A DNA stretch of 64,000 bases from JANNYA01 sp031422315 (GTDB lineage: Bacteria; Pseudomonadota; Gammaproteobacteria; Xanthomonadales; SZUA-5), in assembly GCA_031422315.1 (NCBI GenBank), contig JANOQN010000038.1, positions 62,001 through 126,000 of the forward strand, read 5' to 3'. Shown here in pieces: positions 16,895-26,077 of the stretch (its first letter is position 1; each line of letters begins with the position of its first letter). Below the pieces are notes generated by a model. The model did not search any database, was not told the DNA's origin, and was given only the letters and a program-made list of their open reading frames with translations. The translations under genes and the position numbers were made by a program.

Positions 16895-18133
16895 CTATCC
16901 ATCCGTTCGCAAAGCCGCAATTGGGTCAAGCTCTGCCGCTTTACGCGCTGGATAAACACCAAAACTAATCCCTACCGCTACGCAGGCCGTGACCGCGACA
17001 AACAACCACAGCGGCGACCATGCCACCTGCCAACCGGCAAACTGCGCAATCGCAAACGCCAATATTGCCCCGAACACCAGACCTGCTACGCCGCCGAGCA
17101 CAGAAATCACCAGCGCTTCGGCTAAAAACTGCGCAATCAAATCGCGTTTGGTGGCGCCAATGGCGCGCTTAAGCCCGATCTCGCGCCGCCGTTCTAATAC
17201 GTTAGCTAACATTATATTCATAATGCCAATGCCGCCGACCAGCAAACTGACCGCCGCCACGGAAGACATGACCAGCGTGAATATGCGTTGGGTTTGCTGG
17301 TTCTGGCGATACAGACCGGCCGGCACTACCAACGTGGTGTCGTCGACATTGTTGTGTCGCGCTTTAATCAGTGCTTGCAGCACTCGCGCGCTGCTGGCAG
17401 GGTCAGCGCCTGGTTTAAGCTTGAGGGTGATTTGATTGACCTCATCTTCCAACGCGGCAAAACGAAAACGCGCCAATGCGCTATCCCAAGGCAGATACAT
17501 GCGTTCGTCGTCGACGCCTAAGCTGACGCCTTCGAATTGTTGCTTGCCTAAATCACGCGATTGCAAAACGCCAACGACCCGCAGCCAGACGTGATTAAGT
17601 TTGACTAAGCCGCCGATCGCATTTTGATCGCCAAAAAGCTGCTGCTTCAGGCGCGCACCCAGCACGCAAACGGAAGCCAAGGTTTCTCTATCGCCGCTGC
17701 TGAACCAGCGGCCTTCGCCAAGCACCAGCGAAACATGGTTCGCGTATTCATCAGAAACCGCAAAAACCTCGGCTTTGGCGGCTGCTGCGGGCCCGCGCAG
17801 CTCCAGTACTTTTACTTCGCGCTGCAAGCTGTAACTTTCGACGTTTGGAACCACCATTTGTGCGGCCTGGGCATCGGATGCGCTTAAACCTAATGAGCGC
17901 GCGCGTCGCTCTTTGAGCTCATCTTCCGCGCCGCCCTTGCTTTGCACGATTAAATTGTTCATGCCGAGCCGCTCCACTAAGCGCAGCGCTTCGCGCCGAC
18001 TGCCTTCGCCAACCGCCAACATCGCGACAATCGCACCCACGCCAAACACCATGCCGAGCAAAGTGAGCGCAGTGCGCAATTTCCGGCGCGCCAGCTCATC
18101 GATAGCTTCCATCAATAGCGCTTTATTAATCAA
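16895..18133 (-). CDS. MacB/FtsX-type ABC transporter permease
   Basis: The 412-residue protein is the membrane subunit of a type VII (MacB-like) ABC system. It has an N-terminal membrane segment (LRTALTLLGMVFGVGAIVAM), a large periplasmic MacB core domain (about 45-270) and a C-terminal FtsX domain with three membrane segments and the conserved RRREIGLKRAIGATKRDLIAQ loop. The ATPase is a separate protein encoded three genes upstream, unlike fused MacB. Its ATG overlaps the adaptor stop by 4 bp. It is the last gene of the operon and faces the gene ending at 16818. Confidence 0.92.
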   Translation of the reverse strand: MINKALLMEAIDELARRKLRTALTLLGMVFGVGAIVAMLAVGEGSRREALRLVERLGMNNLIVQSKGGAEDELKERRARSLGLSASDAQAAQMVVPNVESYSLQREVKVLELRGPAAAAKAEVFAVSDEYANHVSLVLGEGRWFSSGDRETLASVCVLGARLKQQLFGDQNAIGGLVKLNHVWLRVVGVLQSRDLGKQQFEGVSLGVDDERMYLPWDSALARFRFAALEDEVNQITLKLKPGADPASSARVLQALIKARHNNVDDTTLVVPAGLYRQNQQTQRIFTLVMSSVAAVSLLVGGIGIMNIMLANVLERRREIGLKRAIGATKRDLIAQFLAEALVISVLGGVAGLVFGAILAFAIAQFAGWQVAWSPLWLFVAVTACVAVGISFGVYPARKAAELDPIAALRTDG

Positions 18134-19509
18134 GGTTTGGCGCCATCAGCTACTGCGGGTTTGATGTCAACATCTGCTTCAGGGCGCAACACGCGGATAG
18201 TCTCGCCTTCGTTTAAGCCCGTCAGTACCACGCTGCGCGCTGAACCCTGCGCGCCAATCATCACTTTGCGCTCTGAACCATCGCCCAGCAGTATCGCGGC
18301 AGCTTTAGGCGCTATGGGTTTGGGTGGTTGCTCGATGGGTTCATACGTACCACGTGGGCCGCGCGGCTTGCCTTGAATCATGCCACTCGGCATTGTCGGC
18401 GGTATGGCTGCTGCGATGCCAGCAGCAGCGTCTTTGACGTCAATTCGTAGCGCAGTGTTGGGCACCGTAAGCGCCTGTTTAACGTCAATACGATAGATGA
18501 CACCGCGCACTGCCATGCCGGGCGTGAGCTGCAATCTGATGATCTCACTGGTGTCAAAGCGGGCATCAAAATCTAGATATTTGACCGGCGACTCGCGCGA
18601 GCGAACGCTGGCGCTAGCGCCCAAACGGCTGATTTTGCCGCTGATTACCTCGCCAGTTCCGACTAATCTAACATCTACGCGCTGATCAATCTGTAAGCCG
18701 CTGGCCTCGGTTTGCGGGATCGAAAAGCGCGCCACCAAGGATGTTAAATCAGGCAAGTTAGCGAAATCATCCCCGGCCCAGGTACTGCCGCCGACTTGAA
18801 TTTTTGAGCCGTCCCAGCCCGTATTAAGCCGAAACACGCCATCATGCGGTGCCCGCAATTCCAGTGCTGCCAGGCTTTCACGGCTGCGGTCTACAATGGC
18901 CTGCACGCCATCACGCTGCGCTAAAGTAACCTCTGATCCCGCTGATTCGCGCCGCTTTTGATGTTCAACGCGCCAGCTCAGAGTGGCCTGTTTGTCTTTC
19001 AGTAAACCCAAATCTTGCAGCTTATCCAGCAGCTCGTTTTTCGATACCACGCTGGCGCTGGCGTCTAAATTTGCGTAGCGCTCGCTGAGTTCTAGATCGC
19101 CTTGAATAGCGGCTTGCTCAGTCAATATCTGCGCGGCAGCGGTATTGGCGCCTGCCTTTTCACTGGCTAAACGCAGCGCGTTACGCATCAGCTCAATTTC
19201 TTGCTGCGATAGCTCTTTGCGAGTGGAATCTGACTTAAACCGCGCGATAATCTCACCCTTTTGTACGCGTGCGCCATCTGAAATCATGAATTCAAGCTGG
19301 CGCTGCTCAAAACCCGTACCCGGCACATTGAGCGGCGTGTTTTGCGCGCTTTTTAGTTCGCCATAGGCTTCAAGTCGATCAACAAAATCAGTGCGAGTCA
19401 GCGTTTCCAATACGGGTGCATTTGGGTCAGCGTCGCCATTGCACGCGGGTAGCATGGCAGCGATGCATATGAGCGTCAAAAGCATCAATTGATTGATAAG
19501 TTTACTCAT
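18130..19509 (-). CDS. Periplasmic adaptor lipoprotein (MacA/HlyD-like)
   Basis: The 459-residue protein has a lipoprotein signal with lipobox LPAC (Cys23). It then shows the HlyD/RND adaptor order: a short barrel-sandwich half (GTGFEQRQLEFMISDGARVQKGEIIARF), a coiled-coil hairpin (about 90-195, with SQQEIELMRNALRLASEKAG), the second half (LRAPHDGVFRL), a beta-barrel, and a membrane-proximal domain. It would bridge the permease to an outer-membrane channel. Overlaps of 4 bp on both sides couple it to its neighbours. A Pro/Gly-rich loop near residue 380 is unusual. Substrate unknown. Confidence 0.88.
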   Translation of the reverse strand: MSKLINQLMLLTLICIAAMLPACNGDADPNAPVLETLTRTDFVDRLEAYGELKSAQNTPLNVPGTGFEQRQLEFMISDGARVQKGEIIARFKSDSTRKELSQQEIELMRNALRLASEKAGANTAAAQILTEQAAIQGDLELSERYANLDASASVVSKNELLDKLQDLGLLKDKQATLSWRVEHQKRRESAGSEVTLAQRDGVQAIVDRSRESLAALELRAPHDGVFRLNTGWDGSKIQVGGSTWAGDDFANLPDLTSLVARFSIPQTEASGLQIDQRVDVRLVGTGEVISGKISRLGASASVRSRESPVKYLDFDARFDTSEIIRLQLTPGMAVRGVIYRIDVKQALTVPNTALRIDVKDAAAGIAAAIPPTMPSGMIQGKPRGPRGTYEPIEQPPKPIAPKAAAILLGDGSERKVMIGAQGSARSVVLTGLNEGETIRVLRPEADVDIKPAVADGAKP

Positions 19510-21467
19510 AATATTTGCTCAAGCGCGATATTGATCTGAACTGCAAGCCCAGGTTTGAGCTCAGCCGGCAGCGTGCTGCCTTCGGCGAAATCGAGATATA
19601 AATCGCGCACGATACTTGGCTGGGTGCGGCCTTTACGGCGGAACACATTGCCAACCCCAACCACTTTAGCATTCAAGCTTGCACCGGCCGTGCCGAAGCG
19701 AATTAAAGCGCTTTGCCCGAGTGCAATTAGATTCGCATCCGCTTCGGGTATGAGCGCGTCGACCCGCAGCGTCGACACATCTGCAACGCTCGCCACGGCT
19801 AGCCCTTGAAAAACCTGTGAACCGGTAGTGAATTTATCGCCATTGAAAGCCTGCCCGTGAATCACGATACCGTCGTTAGATGGCGCGACAGTTAGCTGCT
19901 GCGCTGCGGTGCGCAGCGCAGCGATCTCCGCTTCCAATAGCGCAAGCTCAACTTCTTTTTCTTGCCGCTCAGCTATGCGCGAAAACTGCTGAGCGCTTTG
20001 CTTTTGAATGCTTAATGTCAGCGTTTCGTTTGCGAGCGCCCGCTCGACTACAAGCTTGTCGTAATCCACCCGTTTGATTAAATCAGCCGGTTGCGCTGCT
20101 TTGCGCGTTGCGCGTTCAAGGTCAGCTTTCGCTTGGGCTGTTGCGATGGTGCTTTGTTTGTCAGCCTCCGCATGGCTAAGTGCAAGCTGGCGCAGCTGCT
20201 TTTGCACTTCATCAAGCTTGCGGGTTTTTTCGCTCAAATTATTTTGCACGGCGGAGCCATCGAAAATCGCAACCGGCTGGCCTTTTTTCACTATCGAGCC
20301 TTCAGGCGCCAGCATGACTAGCGTGTATTGCCATACATCTTTGATGGCGGGCGGCGCGATAAACGACTTTACCCGCGCGCTGATTTCACCCTCCAAGCTT
20401 AGGCTCTTCGGTATGGCTGCGGCACTCGGCGCGCCTGCTGCAATCTGACTCAACGGCTCAACGCGTACGCTCATGCCTGGTACTAAACCACTACTTTGTT
20501 CGGGCTTAAGTGCGATACGAACTCGAAAGTAGCGGCCCGATCCCCACACTGCGCGGGTTTCTGGGCTTTGCGAAATATCGTCGATTGTTGCGTCCAAACG
20601 TCTACCAACTAACGCATCGACGAACAGTGCGACGGCTTGGCCGGTTTGTAAGTAGACCCGATCCGCCTCTAACGCGTAGGCAATGACTTCACGCCGATCA
20701 CCGGCTACAACTTTGCCCGCCTCATTGCCCGGCATGGCTGATTCGCCTTCATCAATGCGGCGCCCGCGCCATTCACTAAAGCCGTGCGTCACAACGCCAT
20801 CAATTTGCGCGATCACCTCGGAACGCGCTTTGACTGAGCTGGCAAAGGCCAGTTCAATTTGCAGCTTTTGCTGTTCTGCCTGCGCATCTTGAATGGCATT
20901 GGCAAGCAGCACTTTTGCAGCACTCAAGGCATTTTGCTTTTGCACTGAATCAGCGGCGGTGCGCTTACCTTCATTTTGGTAGCGATCAAAATCTAAGCTT
21001 GAAACAAACTGCTTAGGAAGCTTGGCATCAATTTTAGCCTTTGCACTTAACGCGCTCGCAATGGCCAGCGCCAACTCGGCATCCAAAACTGCAACCCGAA
21101 GCACGCTGATCTCTTTGGCCGTGCGCGCCTTGGCTTGTTCTAGCTGCTGGGTGATTTGCGATTCACTTTGCGCGCCGCCTGCAGTATCAATCCTCAGCAC
21201 CACATCGCCTTTTTTGACGCTGGCACCCTCGGGTATGAAATAGCGAATCACTACCGGCGACGAATTGGAAGGTGGCACTACAATGATTTGCGCATCCATC
21301 GCCTGCACTTCGCCGCTTAGGATCACAGGGCGTTCGGTATCAGCCTTGCGCGCAGGTACCGCTACGGAAGCGTTTGCCTCCGCCTTTGAGATTGCGAGGT
21401 TCAGCATCAGCGCTTGCACACTCAAAAGCACGATCAAAACAGTGAGCGATTTAAGATCAACGCGCAT
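19506..21467 (-). CDS. Double-length periplasmic adaptor (two HlyD-like units in tandem)
   Basis: The 653-residue protein has an N-terminal signal or anchor (LTVLIVLLSVQALMLNLAIS) and then two complete adaptor units. Unit 1 (about 45-350) has VVIRYFIPEGASVKKGDVVLRI, a coiled coil, and the barrel ending GLVPGMSVRVEPL. Unit 2 (about 360-653) has LVMLAPEGSIVKKGQPVAIF, a coiled coil (SEKTRKLDEVQKQLRQLALS), and the barrel ending ELKPGLAVQINIAL. Normal adaptors are 350-450 residues with one such unit. Its ATG shares one base with the ATPase stop, and its stop overlaps the next adaptor gene. The system therefore carries three adaptor units. The ORF is continuous, so this is a real fusion. Confidence 0.88.
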   Translation of the reverse strand: MRVDLKSLTVLIVLLSVQALMLNLAISKAEANASVAVPARKADTERPVILSGEVQAMDAQIIVVPPSNSSPVVIRYFIPEGASVKKGDVVLRIDTAGGAQSESQITQQLEQAKARTAKEISVLRVAVLDAELALAIASALSAKAKIDAKLPKQFVSSLDFDRYQNEGKRTAADSVQKQNALSAAKVLLANAIQDAQAEQQKLQIELAFASSVKARSEVIAQIDGVVTHGFSEWRGRRIDEGESAMPGNEAGKVVAGDRREVIAYALEADRVYLQTGQAVALFVDALVGRRLDATIDDISQSPETRAVWGSGRYFRVRIALKPEQSSGLVPGMSVRVEPLSQIAAGAPSAAAIPKSLSLEGEISARVKSFIAPPAIKDVWQYTLVMLAPEGSIVKKGQPVAIFDGSAVQNNLSEKTRKLDEVQKQLRQLALSHAEADKQSTIATAQAKADLERATRKAAQPADLIKRVDYDKLVVERALANETLTLSIQKQSAQQFSRIAERQEKEVELALLEAEIAALRTAAQQLTVAPSNDGIVIHGQAFNGDKFTTGSQVFQGLAVASVADVSTLRVDALIPEADANLIALGQSALIRFGTAGASLNAKVVGVGNVFRRKGRTQPSIVRDLYLDFAEGSTLPAELKPGLAVQINIALEQIL

Positions 21468-22174
21468 TAGTCGCTCTCTGTTGCGGCGGTATCACTCACA
21501 ACCCTGCCGTCTTTTAGCGTGACCACGCGAGACGCCTGTCGCGCCACGTCATGATCATGTGTGACGAGCACAATAGTTTGCCCTTGTTGATGCAGCTCAC
21601 GAAGCATCGCTACCACGTCAGCGGCGCTCTTGGAGTCCAGATTTCCGGTCGGTTCATCGGCTAACAATAGCGGTGGACGCATAAAAAGCGCGCGACAAAT
21701 CGCGACGCGCTGCTGCTGACCGCCGGAAAGCTCATTGGGTGTGTGGCTTAACCGATCACTCAGGCCAATGCGCGCCAACAGCGCGCGCGCGTGTTGATCC
21801 GCTGCTAAACGATGAGCGGAATCTTGCAGCGGGGCACCGGCATAGCGCAGCGGCAGCTTGACGTTTTCCAACACGCTCAAGCGCGCCATTAAATGAAACG
21901 ACTGAAACACAAAACCAATTTTTTGATTGCGTAAAACGCTCATCGCATCATCTGCTAAGCCCGCGACGCTTTGCCCATCTATCTGATAGCTGCCCGACGT
22001 TGGCTGATCCAAAAGCCCTAGCACATTGAGTAGGGTGGACTTGCCCGAGCCCGACGCCCCGACAATCGCGACGTATTCGCCCGCGCTGATGTGTAAGCTC
22101 ACGTCCGCCAAAGCCAGAACCGCGTGCCCGCCAGCTTGCGCATAGCGCCGTTCGATATTCTTTAGGCTCAGCAT
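21467..22174 (-). CDS. ABC transporter ATPase (MacB/LolD type)
   Basis: The 235-residue protein powers the efflux system encoded downstream. It has Walker A GASGSGKS (39-46), signature LSGGQQQR (about 148-155), Walker B LLLADEPTGNLDS and the switch His in LVTHDHD. The sequence belongs to the MacB/LolD/FtsE class, which drives mechanotransmission rather than transport through the membrane. It is the first gene of a four-gene leftward operon in which all junctions overlap by 1-4 bp. Confidence 0.95.
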   Translation of the reverse strand: MLSLKNIERRYAQAGGHAVLALADVSLHISAGEYVAIVGASGSGKSTLLNVLGLLDQPTSGSYQIDGQSVAGLADDAMSVLRNQKIGFVFQSFHLMARLSVLENVKLPLRYAGAPLQDSAHRLAADQHARALLARIGLSDRLSHTPNELSGGQQQRVAICRALFMRPPLLLADEPTGNLDSKSAADVVAMLRELHQQGQTIVLVTHDHDVARQASRVVTLKDGRVVSDTAATESD

Positions 22175-22231
22175 GCAGAGTGGCGTGATTTAAACAGACC
22201 AGAGCTTAGTGCAAAGTACTGAATTTCCCTA

Positions 22232-22272
22232 GCGTCAAAGGTCACGCGCGGGCTGAGCGCAACCTTTGACGC
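22232..22272. terminator. Hairpin between DUF5666 gene and efflux operon
   Basis: GCGTCAAAGGT (22232-22242) and ACCTTTGACGC (22262-22272) pair perfectly over 11 bp with a 19-nt loop. No T-run follows on either strand. It lies 17 bp past the DUF5666 gene stop and 58 bp before the ATPase start, so it may end one transcript or shape the leader of the next. Confidence 0.4.
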
Positions 22273-22289
22273 AGCATTGAAGGCTAGCG

Positions 22290-23903
22290 TTAATCCTCAA
22301 ACCCTGAAGCAAACACTCCGTCCAATGCAACTTCCGTAAGCGTGCCGCTGACGGTTGCGTTGTCGATGGCTTTGAAGAGAAGCCCTGATCGATTATCAAA
22401 CACGTCATCCTCGAACGATACTTCACCGCCTGATAGCGTATTGGTTGCTGGGTTGTACAGCGCGTCTGATATTTCCACGATGCGGTTTGGCGTGAGGTCC
22501 GCATAAAAGGTTGCGGCGGTAATCGGTAAGCCGGTGGTGCCAAAAAACAAGCTTGCGCTGGTGTTAACGTTAACGTCCAGAATTTTGAACGATGTGAGTG
22601 CAACGATACTGGCCGCAGGGCCGGTCAATCTAAAGTTATCTGGGCGGATGTTCCCACGATCTTTGACACGAGTGGCGAACAAATTGCCCGCAGAATCGGC
22701 GTAGGCGCGCACTTCTACGGCGGCAGGCCCGCTTAGGCCATTGGCCGCTATGCCATCTTCATCGCGGGTTTGCGGGGTGAATTTGATCAGTTTGCCGAAC
22801 ACGCTGATGCTTACATTAGGGATGATATCGGCTGGCAATAAGTTGGCTTGGAAGCGCAGACTAGGGCGAATGAAGCGAATTTTCGATGCGGAAATGGTCG
22901 TCGCGTTGGCATAAATGCCTTCGACTTCAACCCGCACGCCAAGGTCAATATCTTCTGCATTGCCATCTCTGAAGAACGTGACCGGGCCGTAGGTTACCGT
23001 TAGGTTATTCACCTTAAATTCGGTGGCTGGTTCAGGTGTTACCAAGCTAATTAAGCCATCAACCGCCCCAGGTGCGCCGACTGTGCCAGGAATGCTCGGT
23101 GTGCCGCAGCGCAAACGGGTCACGCTATTGATGAGCTGATTCGGCACAAATGGTGTGATGGGCGTGGCTCTAACTTCTACGTATTGCCCGGCTGCAATCG
23201 GCGTTGGGCAATTGGTGGGCGTTATGCCGACAAAACTAATGTTTTGTGTTCCGATGACAGCCGTGCTTGCAGCGATGTTGATTGAGGTTAGAAAGCCAGT
23301 CAAACGCCAATTGTTTAGGTTGTTTTTGCGCTCAATCCGGGTGGCGACGAATGAATTGTTGGCATCAATTTGCCCGCCCACTTGCAATAGATCGCCCACT
23401 TGTAGCGTATTGACGGCAGTAAAATTGACTAAAACGGTATCGGAAGATACGGTCAAGGGCTGACCAAAGACGCGCAGTTGCGGGGTGATCGTGCTCACCG
23501 GGCCTATCAGCGCATTTTCGATGAACACATCCGTGGCATTACCTTCGGTCACAGGGCCGTTGGCAGTGCCATCAAGCCTTGCGTTAACTCTGGTTCCTAG
23601 CCCCATTTGCGTAGGGCTGGGTTCGCCGGTAATCGCTTCGCCGTCAATAAAATACTGTGTTGCGGCGTTGGTGTTAAAGCCACGAAATTGATTGACGCCA
23701 AAGCCGGTTCCAACTCGAATTTTGGCAATCGGCGCGTTCGGAGATCTATTTGCGCTTTGTAAAAGCGCGCTTTGAGGTTTAATCGCAGCTTCGTTATTGG
23801 CTTTGGTATTTGCTGCAAATGCGATATTGGTGAGTGCAGCGCAAAGCAGTAGCGCTGCCGTTAGGCTGCTTCGTAAATGGAGTTTTAAGGCAGTGAATTT
23901 CAT
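22290..23903 (-). CDS. Secreted DUF5666-repeat protein with GFE tail
   Basis: The 537-residue protein has a signal peptide (SSLTAALLLCAALTNIAFA). After about 80 residues it has a series of 60-70-residue beta modules of DUF5666 type (DLLQVGGQIDANNSFVATRI, GVRVEVEGIYANATTISASK, AVEVRAYADSAGNLFATRVK). These are small OB-like barrels of unknown ligand. It ends VFASGFED, a variant of the GFE tail. It lies 73 bp after the DUF6502 gene and is probably the third gene of that operon. I recall DUF5666 and DUF6502 genes adjacent in other proteobacteria, which would have to be checked. Confidence 0.8.
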   Translation of the reverse strand: MKFTALKLHLRSSLTAALLLCAALTNIAFAANTKANNEAAIKPQSALLQSANRSPNAPIAKIRVGTGFGVNQFRGFNTNAATQYFIDGEAITGEPSPTQMGLGTRVNARLDGTANGPVTEGNATDVFIENALIGPVSTITPQLRVFGQPLTVSSDTVLVNFTAVNTLQVGDLLQVGGQIDANNSFVATRIERKNNLNNWRLTGFLTSINIAASTAVIGTQNISFVGITPTNCPTPIAAGQYVEVRATPITPFVPNQLINSVTRLRCGTPSIPGTVGAPGAVDGLISLVTPEPATEFKVNNLTVTYGPVTFFRDGNAEDIDLGVRVEVEGIYANATTISASKIRFIRPSLRFQANLLPADIIPNVSISVFGKLIKFTPQTRDEDGIAANGLSGPAAVEVRAYADSAGNLFATRVKDRGNIRPDNFRLTGPAASIVALTSFKILDVNVNTSASLFFGTTGLPITAATFYADLTPNRIVEISDALYNPATNTLSGGEVSFEDDVFDNRSGLLFKAIDNATVSGTLTEVALDGVFASGFED

Positions 23904-23976
23904 GATCGGTCTCCGAATTTTGGTACAGGCAATGAATTTTGTGAACGGACGGTTTTTAGATTTGGACTAAGTTTCT

Positions 23977-24873
23977 TCATTCGAGCGCCTTGGCGTTTTT
24001 TTTGCGTTCGCTGTGGCGGCCGCGGGTGTCCATTTCGGCTGATTTCAACGGTGGCTCATCCTGGAAGAAATACACGCCTAGCCCGATACGAGGGCAGGGC
24101 GAAAGCGGCTCTTTAGGCGTGCTGTCGCTCACCGATTGCGCGGCGAGTGTCATTAAATATTGATCCAGCTCATCTAATAGCGCATTGGTTTTTTGCTGTA
24201 TGTGCGCGCGCGCTTGTTCGATTAAATGTTCTGGCAGATCCGCCTGCTCGACATACGCTTGCAGGCGCCGTTGCGTTTGATTTGGGCGGATGTTGCGCTC
24301 GATTGTGCTCAATAGATCCGCGGTTGAGGTTGCCAAAATATCGACTTCCAGCGTGCCATCGACAGCCAAAAACTGCGCACTGACAAACTCGTATTTTTGC
24401 GCGGCTTCATTCCATTGCACATTGCCTTTGGCGAGCAGCTCATCGAGTACCGCGCGCACCGTGGCACCGCCAGAATAACGCAGCACCAAATTAGCAAAAC
24501 TCACTTCACTGCCATCATGATCAAGTGGGGTTGGCTTGCCGCTGCTATCGCTGTATTTTGGGTCAAACTGCCAGCCGGTAAGCACGCGCGCGGCGCGGTT
24601 GTATAGTGCAGCAGTCGCTTGTGTGGTTTTAGCGCCTTCGCGCTGAAGTTTTTCGACTTCAATGCGCGTCAACCCTGTAATTACCGCCACGCGTGATTTG
24701 GTCTGCTTTTGCGCTGACATCGCGAATTCATGCGTCGCTACATCGACATAGGTCCAGCGCAGCGCATCAGCACAAGCTTTGTACGGAATGTGCAAGCGCA
24801 GCAGCATGCGCACCAGCGGGCGGAAGATTTTAATCAGCGCGGCGGTTATCACGTCCGTGTTTTGTTGAGTCAT
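23977..24873 (-). CDS. DUF6502 family protein
   Basis: The 298-residue protein has no signal or membrane segment. The N-terminal third (IFRPLVRMLLRLHIPYKACADALRWTY, then TKSRVAVITGLTRIEVEKL) reads like a DNA-binding winged helix followed by a linker, which is typical of the DUF6502 family. The C-terminal third is helical and charged. A regulatory role for the flanking secreted proteins is a reasonable inference, because it is sandwiched 10 bp after one and 73 bp before another. No catalytic motif seen. Confidence 0.75.
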   Translation of the reverse strand: MTQQNTDVITAALIKIFRPLVRMLLRLHIPYKACADALRWTYVDVATHEFAMSAQKQTKSRVAVITGLTRIEVEKLQREGAKTTQATAALYNRAARVLTGWQFDPKYSDSSGKPTPLDHDGSEVSFANLVLRYSGGATVRAVLDELLAKGNVQWNEAAQKYEFVSAQFLAVDGTLEVDILATSTADLLSTIERNIRPNQTQRRLQAYVEQADLPEHLIEQARAHIQQKTNALLDELDQYLMTLAAQSVSDSTPKEPLSPCPRIGLGVYFFQDEPPLKSAEMDTRGRHSERKKNAKALE

Positions 24874-24883
24874 ACCATGTTTC

Positions 24884-26023
24884 CTAGTTGACGAAAGTCA
24901 CGCTGGCGACCAGCTCGGTGCCGAGCTTGACCTGCACCAGCTGGCCACGCGGATCAAAATTCAGCAGCGGCTTGCCCGCATCTTGCGGATTGGAGAATTC
25001 CAGCTCACCTTTGTTGCGGCCGTTTTGCATGCTGACCAGCAAATTGCCCCGGTGGATACCTGCCACTTGCACGCTGTAAACCCCAATCGGCACGTCCTCA
25101 ATTTCAACGTCAAAATTCACTTTATTAGCGAATCGCTCCAGCTGCGCATCGCCGCTGCCGTCACGAAAAGCCGGCGCAAATTGCAACAGTACTTTTTGAT
25201 CTGAATTGCCAAATGGCGGTGCGTTGTTGGCGTTGCCTGGGGTAGTGCCACCACCAGGTTGCGTGCCTGCATTTGCCAATCGCAGTTCCACCACTGCGCC
25301 GCGCGGATCAAACGTGAGTGGCAATTTGCCGGGCTCAGCTGGGCTGGCGAATTCGACTTCCGCTTCTGATTCACCGCCGCTGGCGAGTAGCTGAAGCTCT
25401 GCGCGCTGCGCCCCCAGAATCCAAACCTGATAGCGATTGCCAATCGTTGCGGCGGAGCCTCGCGCAGTTGCTTTAAAGCGAATTTTGCCGGCTTCTTCGC
25501 GGTACCGTGTGCTGACTGAAATACCTGCGCTGATCGCGGTTTGATTGGTCTCTAAAGTTTCGGAAGTGCGGCGATCGTCCACCAACGTGCCGGTGCAGGT
25601 GTTGCCGAAGGTGTTCGAAAGCCGAGTCAATGGCAGCTCGCCTGAGCCTATCGCGCTGGTGTAGCGCATGCGGCCTTTATTGCAATCGTCAAATGACAGC
25701 TCTAACTCGGCAAATTGCGTGCGATTTACCGGCGCATTTTGCTGCATGAAGGTCGGCCCAGTCACTTTCAAGGCAGTAAGGCGAACCACATCCGCCTGCA
25801 CCGGGGCCTGTGCGACTAGCCAGATCGGATTGCCAGCAGCATCGAAGGTGTACCAATTCAGCAGCACTTCTTTTTGCGCGCTACCAACGATTTGAATCTG
25901 GATGCCTTGACCGCTGCGGCTTGGGTCATACCAAGCGCCGGTCATGGATGCGGTAATCGGGGCCGCATAAGCGTGGAATGAGCTGCCGAACATGGCGGAA
26001 GTTAGAAGGACTTTGCGAATCAT
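24884..26023 (-). CDS. Secreted WY.P-domain protein
   Basis: The 379-residue protein has a signal peptide (VLLTSAMFGSSFHAYA) and a complete WY.P domain (residues about 27-125: GAWYDPSRSGQGIQIQIVG, NWYTFDAAGNPIWLVAQAP, then AELELSFDDCNKGRM). Two similar C-terminal modules follow, each ending in LTFDPRGAVVELRL or LNFDPRGQLVQVKLG, separated by a Gly/Thr-rich linker. ATG at 26023 follows AGGAG. An upstream ATG would add nine residues. First gene of the operon with DUF6502 and DUF5666, behind a strong promoter covered by a dyad. Function unknown, probably surface or exported. Confidence 0.8.
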   Translation of the reverse strand: MIRKVLLTSAMFGSSFHAYAAPITASMTGAWYDPSRSGQGIQIQIVGSAQKEVLLNWYTFDAAGNPIWLVAQAPVQADVVRLTALKVTGPTFMQQNAPVNRTQFAELELSFDDCNKGRMRYTSAIGSGELPLTRLSNTFGNTCTGTLVDDRRTSETLETNQTAISAGISVSTRYREEAGKIRFKATARGSAATIGNRYQVWILGAQRAELQLLASGGESEAEVEFASPAEPGKLPLTFDPRGAVVELRLANAGTQPGGGTTPGNANNAPPFGNSDQKVLLQFAPAFRDGSGDAQLERFANKVNFDVEIEDVPIGVYSVQVAGIHRGNLLVSMQNGRNKGELEFSNPQDAGKPLLNFDPRGQLVQVKLGTELVASVTFVN

Positions 26024-26037
26024 GACGTGTGCTCCTG

Positions 26038-26077
26038 GTAAGTATTGCAATAATACTTACAAAAAATGCCATGTCAA
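26038..26077 (-). promoter_or_regulatory. Strong promoter with overlapping palindromic operator
   Basis: On the minus strand TTGACA (26077-26072) and TATTAT (26055-26050) are 16 bp apart. Covering the -10 and start region is a perfect dyad GTAAGTATT-N5-AATACTTAC (26038-26060). A repressor dimer there would block the operon. A further inverted copy of the leader (CTTACCAGGAGAGC at about 26144 on the plus strand) hints at a former divergent gene. Confidence 0.7.
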
